A stretch of DNA of 10,386 bases from Basidiobolus heterosporus B8920 (Eukaryota; Basidiobolomycota; Basidiobolomycetes; Basidiobolales; Basidiobolaceae), in the NCBI GenBank assembly GCA_000697455.1, contig JNET01026340.1, forward strand, positions 1 through 10,386, in the 5' to 3' direction. The notes below the pieces were generated by a model. The model did not search any database and was not told where the DNA came from. It worked only from the letters and a program-made list of their open reading frames with translations. Positions 6,608 through 10,386 of the stretch are shown here, piece after piece; positions within the stretch are counted from its first letter, which is position 1, and every line of letters begins with the position of its first letter. The position numbers and the translations under genes are program-made.

Positions 6608-7206
6608 GAAGTACTGAGCATATCACTAACACCAACAGTGTCAATCACGAAAGGTGAAGGGACTAATTTTTATCAATCACATATCATATGAATATTGGAA
6701 TACCTATAAAGTTTGCATTCCGTTTTCCACGAGAAGTTGATCTCTCACTCAAGAAAGCAAATCAATTTTCAACAACTATCCACTTAATTTTAACTCCATG
6801 AATATCTGAACCCCTTACCTGGTCTCAGAACCATGTAAGCAAATGCACCTCTTCTTTGTTTCAATTATGTCTGATTGAATTGTATGAATTATTATGATTT
6901 TACTGTTCTCTGTCATAGCTGGTTTATTTATGATTAAAGTATGGAGGATTTCAAATATTCACTCCTTTGGTATCACTCAGTAAGTAACATGAATTACTGA
7001 TCAATGGAGCAGAATCTAAAGCTTCTGGTCACAACTTCATTATAGTAATTGTATGTAATATTAAGTCTACCTAACGAGCATTTCATAAACATCTTTTTTG
7101 AGATAATCAGGAACGGATAAAACTATTCCCTCTTCTAGAAATTTAATGAATTCACAGATAAAAATACAAATGAAATTCGCTACTATAAGGTCTCAATTCT
7201 AAAAGT
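6608..7206. other. Convergent intergenic region, no gene
   Basis: This 599-bp AT-rich stretch separates the plus-strand secreted-protein gene from the 3' end of the minus-strand kinase gene. No gene, RNA or repeat is supported. Possible polyadenylation signals are AATAAA on the minus strand (6923-6928) and ATTAAA on the plus strand (6933-6938). Both lie about 280-330 bp from the respective stop codons, so their assignment is weak. Confidence 0.5.
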
Positions 7207-8400
7207 TTAAACCAAGGCAACAAAATTCTCTTTTTCTACAACTAATAGTGACTCGCTGTATCCGAGTATTTGTGATACCATAGTTTCTTGACAACCTTTG
7301 ATACGATTTAACTCTTTACTAGAGTAGTTGATTAATCCTTTGCCAACCATTACTGTACCGACCTCTCCGTTCTGGTTGATTGGCCTCTCAACAGCAATAC
7401 TGACGCCTTGATTTGGTACGAACTGTCCATCTACTCGCAGAATATGTGAGCTAGAGAGTGCATTGGGGTCTTGCGCAAGTTTGTTCGCCGACTCCTCGTC
7501 GACCACAACTGTACCAGCAGTGTGGATCCCGTGTAAAATCCACCATTTACGATCGACCATAGGAATTGACTTCGCAATGAAGCAGGTGTGTAGCGGAACT
7601 GGTGATTTGCTTGCTTTCTCTCCACCTTCGTAGTGCTCAATGATATCGAATACTCGTTCAGGTTCACTTCCACGAGTGATCACTGTGTGCACACCTGCTG
7701 CTGTGGCCAATTCTGCTGCAATCAGCTTGGTCACCATGCCTCCTGTTCCAACAGAGCTGCCTGGAGTTGCAACATTGACTTCTTTCTTCAGCTGCTCGAT
7801 ATCTGTCACCTTGGATACTACCTTGGCATCTGGATTGGTACGTGGATTGTCGGTGTACAAGCAGTCAACGTCGGTCAGCAAGAACAGATAGTCTGCATGG
7901 ACCATTCCTGCGGTGATCGCACTGAGGGTATCATTATCTCCAAATCTAATCTCATTGACACTGATTGTGTCGTTCTCATTGACAATGGGAACGACTCCTG
8001 CCTTGAAGAGTTCTTCGAAAGTGTCTCTGGCATTGTTGTAGCGGGTACGATCGGCAAGATCACCCTTAGTCAAGAGGATCTGAGCAGTGGGCTGCTTGAA
8101 CATGGAGAACAAGTCTTCGTAGAGGCTCATGAGCTTACCCTGACCGACAGCAGCCAATGCTTGCTTCTTAGCCAGCTCTGAGGGCTTAACATCCACATTG
8201 AGTGCACGCATACCAATCCCTACGGCACCACTTGTAGTCAAGACAACACGATGGCCGAGGGACTTGAGCTTAACGATAGTCTCCACGATATGAGAAAGAT
8301 TGGCGAGGTGCGGAACATGAGTGACTTCATCACAGATGGAGGAAGTTCCCAGCTTCAAGACAATGGTCAATTGTCCTTCGGATTGCTTGTTGTGAATCAT
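7207..8400 (-). CDS. PRO1: Glutamate 5-kinase, fungal Pro1 type, complete copy
   Basis: This enzyme phosphorylates glutamate with ATP to gamma-glutamyl phosphate, the first committed step of proline synthesis, in the cytosol. The 397 residues contain an amino-acid kinase domain (about 10-270) and a C-terminal PUA domain (about 285-390). Visible motifs are KLG at K16 (ATP phosphates), TSGAVGIGMR with S57, NEND at 141-144, FGDND at 153-157, TDVDCLYTDNP and GTGGMVTKL, which match the glutamate and nucleotide sites of bacterial ProB at an offset of about 7. D114 aligns with E. coli D107, a residue tied to proline feedback inhibition, so inhibition is probably retained. The ATG at 8400 is fixed by an in-frame stop at 8416-8418. 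The length is close to yeast Pro1 (428). No intron or break is seen. It is head-to-head with a second copy. Confidence 0.97.
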   Translation of the reverse strand: MIHNKQSEGQLTIVLKLGTSSICDEVTHVPHLANLSHIVETIVKLKSLGHRVVLTTSGAVGIGMRALNVDVKPSELAKKQALAAVGQGKLMSLYEDLFSMFKQPTAQILLTKGDLADRTRYNNARDTFEELFKAGVVPIVNENDTISVNEIRFGDNDTLSAITAGMVHADYLFLLTDVDCLYTDNPRTNPDAKVVSKVTDIEQLKKEVNVATPGSSVGTGGMVTKLIAAELATAAGVHTVITRGSEPERVFDIIEHYEGGEKASKSPVPLHTCFIAKSIPMVDRKWWILHGIHTAGTVVVDEESANKLAQDPNALSSSHILRVDGQFVPNQGVSIAVERPINQNGEVGTVMVGKGLINYSSKELNRIKGCQETMVSQILGYSESLLVVEKENFVALV

Positions 8401-8428
8401 GACTTCTATAGGGCTCTAGGAGGTAAAT

Positions 8429-8489
8429 CTATCTCTTATTAATAGTGAAGGTCTTCTGATTAATCTTCATTTCCGGTCTGCTTCATCAT
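8429..8489 (-). promoter_or_regulatory. Two candidate uORFs in the leader of the kinase gene
   Basis: On the minus strand, a 9-residue frame starts with two consecutive ATGs (8489-8487 and 8486-8484) and stops at 8462-8460. A 13-residue frame in another phase starts at 8470 and stops at 8431-8429. Both end before the main ATG at 8400. They matter only if transcription starts upstream of them, which the TATA-like site at 8528-8535 would allow. Confidence 0.35.
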
Positions 8490-8535
8490 TATATACCAAC
8501 CAACTAGTTTCTACAATGGTAAGATCGATTTTATA
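8488..8535 (-). promoter_or_regulatory. PRO1: Two possible TATA boxes of the complete kinase gene
   Basis: On the minus strand, TATATAAT lies at 8488-8495 and TATAAAAT at 8528-8535, about 90 and 130 bp upstream of the ATG at 8400. Which one is used decides whether the small upstream frames at 8429-8489 are in the mRNA. Confidence 0.45.
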
Positions 8536-8581
8536 TTATGTGATTTCGTAAAGAATTGAAACACAGACTGCACACTTTTAG

Positions 8582-8640
8582 GGTGTATGGCATCGTTAGA
8601 TGAAAGGGTTTGGATTACATTTTCAGGTGGCATACACCTG
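8582..8640. repeat. Nested inverted repeats upstream of the left kinase gene
   Basis: CAGGTG (8624-8629) and CACCTG (8635-8640) form a perfect inverted repeat with a 5-bp spacer. The GGTGTATG at 8582-8589 is the complement of CATACACC at 8631-8638, which overlaps the first structure. The half-site TGACGT (8643-8648) follows directly. The arms are short. This could be a regulator-binding cluster or chance. Confidence 0.4.
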
Positions 8641-9754
8641 AATGACGTTGAGAATGTTAGTTTGCAAGTAAAATCTTTATCAACATCCATTGTGATGGTC
8701 TTCTTACTTGCTCATCTCAAACATTCACCCTCCTTATCCAACCTATTCTATTGGATCTAAAGAAATGAACACAAGTTGATTAGATATGATGTCATTTCAA
8801 AGCAATCATCACCATTGTACATATTGCTACTTGATACATAGACTTCGTGTCTCCGGTCATTGAGCAGAGTGCATATTTATTGCCATACGAACCAGTTAAA
8901 AGCGGGTCTAGCGAGTCTCTACGATGTCTTAAGTTACATGGGACAGCATTCCGAGCTATCAAACACGACGAATGTGTCAATAACAGTCTCTATAACCATC
9001 GTTCATGCATTTGAAAGCTAATAAAGGTTGCAACAGCCGATTCCCTCCCGTTTCATGACCACTGATCTTCTCATCGTCCTACCATTTCACTGGCATTTCC
9101 CTTCCACATGCTACGTCCTGCACGTTTTCACATGGAATTACGATCTACTATTTACGATCTCCTATTCTGATGACAATGTCAAAACGCGCACCTTGGTTTC
9201 CTAAAATGGAAGCGAAAATATTCCACTATAAGCTATCACGACGATTCTAGAATAGAGATCCATCGGAATCAGCATATTTATAGATCACAAAACAGGCCCC
9301 ATATTATTTTTGGATGATCCATAAACACTAGTATCTACCTTTTCTACTCACCCTTGCCAAGCGGGAATCAATATTTTTAACATAATTGCGGATAAAAAGT
9401 GTCTAGATTGTGACTAAGCAGGTTCAACATTTGGTTGGTAACTGAAATCCAATTCTAGAGTGAAATTTCGAAAGATGGGGGAATTTATTCCTACTTTAAT
9501 TTACGCTTCGCAAATGGATTTTGTTATCCGATTTTTCCATCCAGAAGGCCCTTGAATTTCATGGATTCTGGGAACTGCTAGACTATGGCTCAATTTCTTA
9601 GGAGACCAGTAGAAATGGTTATCCTAAGGAAAGAATGAGGATATCTACCATTTTGGGAAATCAGTCCGCTAATCAATGTTGGGTAAACGTGCTTATTCAA
9701 TAAGGTTCCTAGCGCACAGGACATTGGGGGTGTTGTTATGATTAGAGATCATAT

Positions 9755-9762
9755 TGACGTCA
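9755..9762. promoter_or_regulatory. CRE-type bZIP palindrome TGACGTCA
   Basis: The 10-bp palindrome TTGACGTCAA (9754-9763) contains a perfect TGACGTCA, the site of ATF/CREB-type bZIP factors. It lies 65 bp upstream of the TATA box of the right kinase gene. In fungi such factors respond to stress, and Gcn4-type factors that control amino-acid synthesis can bind related sites. Only a half-site is seen on the other gene's side. Confidence 0.55.
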
Positions 9763-9811
9763 AACATTGGCAGCCACATGGGTGGTTAAGTGATTCAATC
9801 CATACTTTTTC

Positions 9812-9834
9812 ATTGGTTACGGGGGCTATAAAAG
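9812..9834 (+). promoter_or_regulatory. PRO1: Core promoter of the right kinase copy (CCAAT and TATA)
   Basis: An inverted CCAAT (ATTGG, 9812-9816) is followed by TATAAAAG (9827-9834), about 140 bp upstream of the ATG at 9968. The leader between has no ATG that I can find, unlike the other copy. Confidence 0.65.
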
Positions 9835-9967
9835 ACTTGTAGCTGCACAAGGTATTATACATCAAATACAGCATTCGACAACTTTGTCTGATAACATACC
9901 ACTACAATTCAAGCACTCGCCAGGGTCCGTTTATATTTTCCTTTTCATTTGAAATACTTCATACACA

Positions 9968-10386
9968 ATGGTAATGAATACCGAGAGTCGTAAAAGTTTG
10001 ACTATTGTCTTAAAGCTGGGTACCTCCTCAATCTGCGACGAAGTCACTCACATGCCACATCTTGCCAATCTCTCGCACATTGTGGAGACTATCGTTAAGC
10101 TCAAGTCCCTCGGTCATCGTGTCGTCCTGACCACTAGTGGCGCCGTAGGTATTGGTATGCGTGCTCTTAACGTCGCTGTTAAGCCTTCCGAGTTGGCCAA
10201 GAAGCAAGCATTGGCTGCTGTCGGTCAGAGCAAGCTCATGAGCCTCTATGAAGACTTGTTCTCCATGTTCAAACAGCCCACTGCTCAGATCCTCTTGACT
10301 AAGGGTGATCTTGCCGATCGTACCCGCTACAACAATGCCAGAGACACTTTCGAAGAACTCTTCAAGGCAGGAGTCGTTCCCATTGT
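9968..10386 (+). CDS. PRO1: Glutamate 5-kinase, second copy, 5' part (runs off the window)
   Basis: The window holds the first 139 codons and two bases of a second glutamate 5-kinase, with no stop or break. From residue 11 on, the protein matches the complete copy except for three substitutions: V29 to M, D70 to A and G88 to S. The first ten residues differ (MVMNTESRKS). The KLG lysine, TSGAVGIGMR and D114 are all present, so activity and proline feedback are expected to be like the first copy. The ATG at 9968 is preferred over the one two codons later because it is first in the leader. DNA identity to the other copy is patchy: low to about 10198, then nearly complete, with 10274-10386 identical to 7982-8094 of the other copy. 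PUA and C-terminal parts lie outside the window. Confidence 0.95.
   Translation, partial: MVMNTESRKSLTIVLKLGTSSICDEVTHMPHLANLSHIVETIVKLKSLGHRVVLTTSGAVGIGMRALNVAVKPSELAKKQALAAVGQSKLMSLYEDLFSMFKQPTAQILLTKGDLADRTRYNNARDTFEELFKAGVVPI

Larger units (their letters stand above)
8401..9967. other. Regulatory spacer between head-to-head kinase genes
   Basis: This 1,567-bp stretch separates two divergent glutamate 5-kinase genes. A 62-codon minus-strand frame (8792-8980) shows no motif and I do not call it. Near the left gene are TATA boxes, candidate uORFs and a palindromic element (8582-8640). Near the right gene are a TGACGTCA palindrome, an inverted CCAAT and a TATA box. The middle, about 8720-9700, holds nothing I recognise. 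I see no tRNA. Confidence 0.55.

Noticed and set aside
6201-6644. Long frames in other phases and on the minus strand over the repeat tail
   Set aside because: The 24-bp repeat keeps other phases open and gives repetitive M/T/V- or H/R-rich products. The phase with the signal peptide and cysteine module is the real one.
7633-8181. 182-codon plus-strand frame, cysteine-rich
   Set aside because: Antisense to the glutamate 5-kinase. Its length reflects codon bias of the real gene and it has no family resemblance.
8792-8980. 62-codon minus-strand frame in the kinase spacer
   Set aside because: No motif, no promoter signal and no sign of coding bias.

Overview
The window looks like a fungal chromosome segment, most likely from an early-diverging (zygomycete-grade) lineage. 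The evidence is intronless, moderately AT-rich genes with TATA boxes, a stand-alone glutamate 5-kinase with a PUA domain (fungal Pro1 type, not fused to the next enzyme as in plant and animal P5CS), secreted proteins with a CBM19-like chitin-binding domain, TTAGGG-type motifs, and a Ty1/copia retrotransposon fossil. The exact genus cannot be read from the sequence.

Layout. Positions 1-1160 hold no recognisable gene, only an AT-rich stretch with one 43-bp imperfect palindrome (480-522). From about 1165 to 2547 lies the 3' part of an old, broken Ty1/copia element ending in an LTR (2080-2547). Just beyond is a diverged tandem duplication with a 183-bp period (2591-2930). Positions 3421-6607 carry three paralogous small secreted proteins. 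Each has a 20-residue signal peptide, one six-cysteine CBM19-like domain and a long hydrophilic tail with no membrane anchor. The first two genes converge on a 127-bp shared 3' region. The second and third diverge from a 930-bp spacer that contains a 14-bp tandem repeat, telomere-like motifs, a 26-bp duplication and a short inverted repeat.

From 7207 to the right edge are two glutamate 5-kinase genes in head-to-head orientation. One is complete on the minus strand (7207-8400) and one on the plus strand runs off the window (9968-10386). They are separated by 1,567 bp of regulatory DNA. The proteins differ at three positions over the aligned part, but DNA identity is strongly patchy: about 16% different in the first 200 aligned bases and about 2% in the last 188. 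This suggests gene conversion between the inverted copies.

How it fits together. The kinase pair supplies the first step of proline synthesis, and the two promoters differ: candidate uORFs in one, a perfect TGACGTCA site in the other. The three secreted proteins probably bind chitin through the N-terminal domain and present very different acidic or glycosylated tails at the wall or outside the cell. They are the least familiar part of the window. No functional link between the two gene groups is visible.
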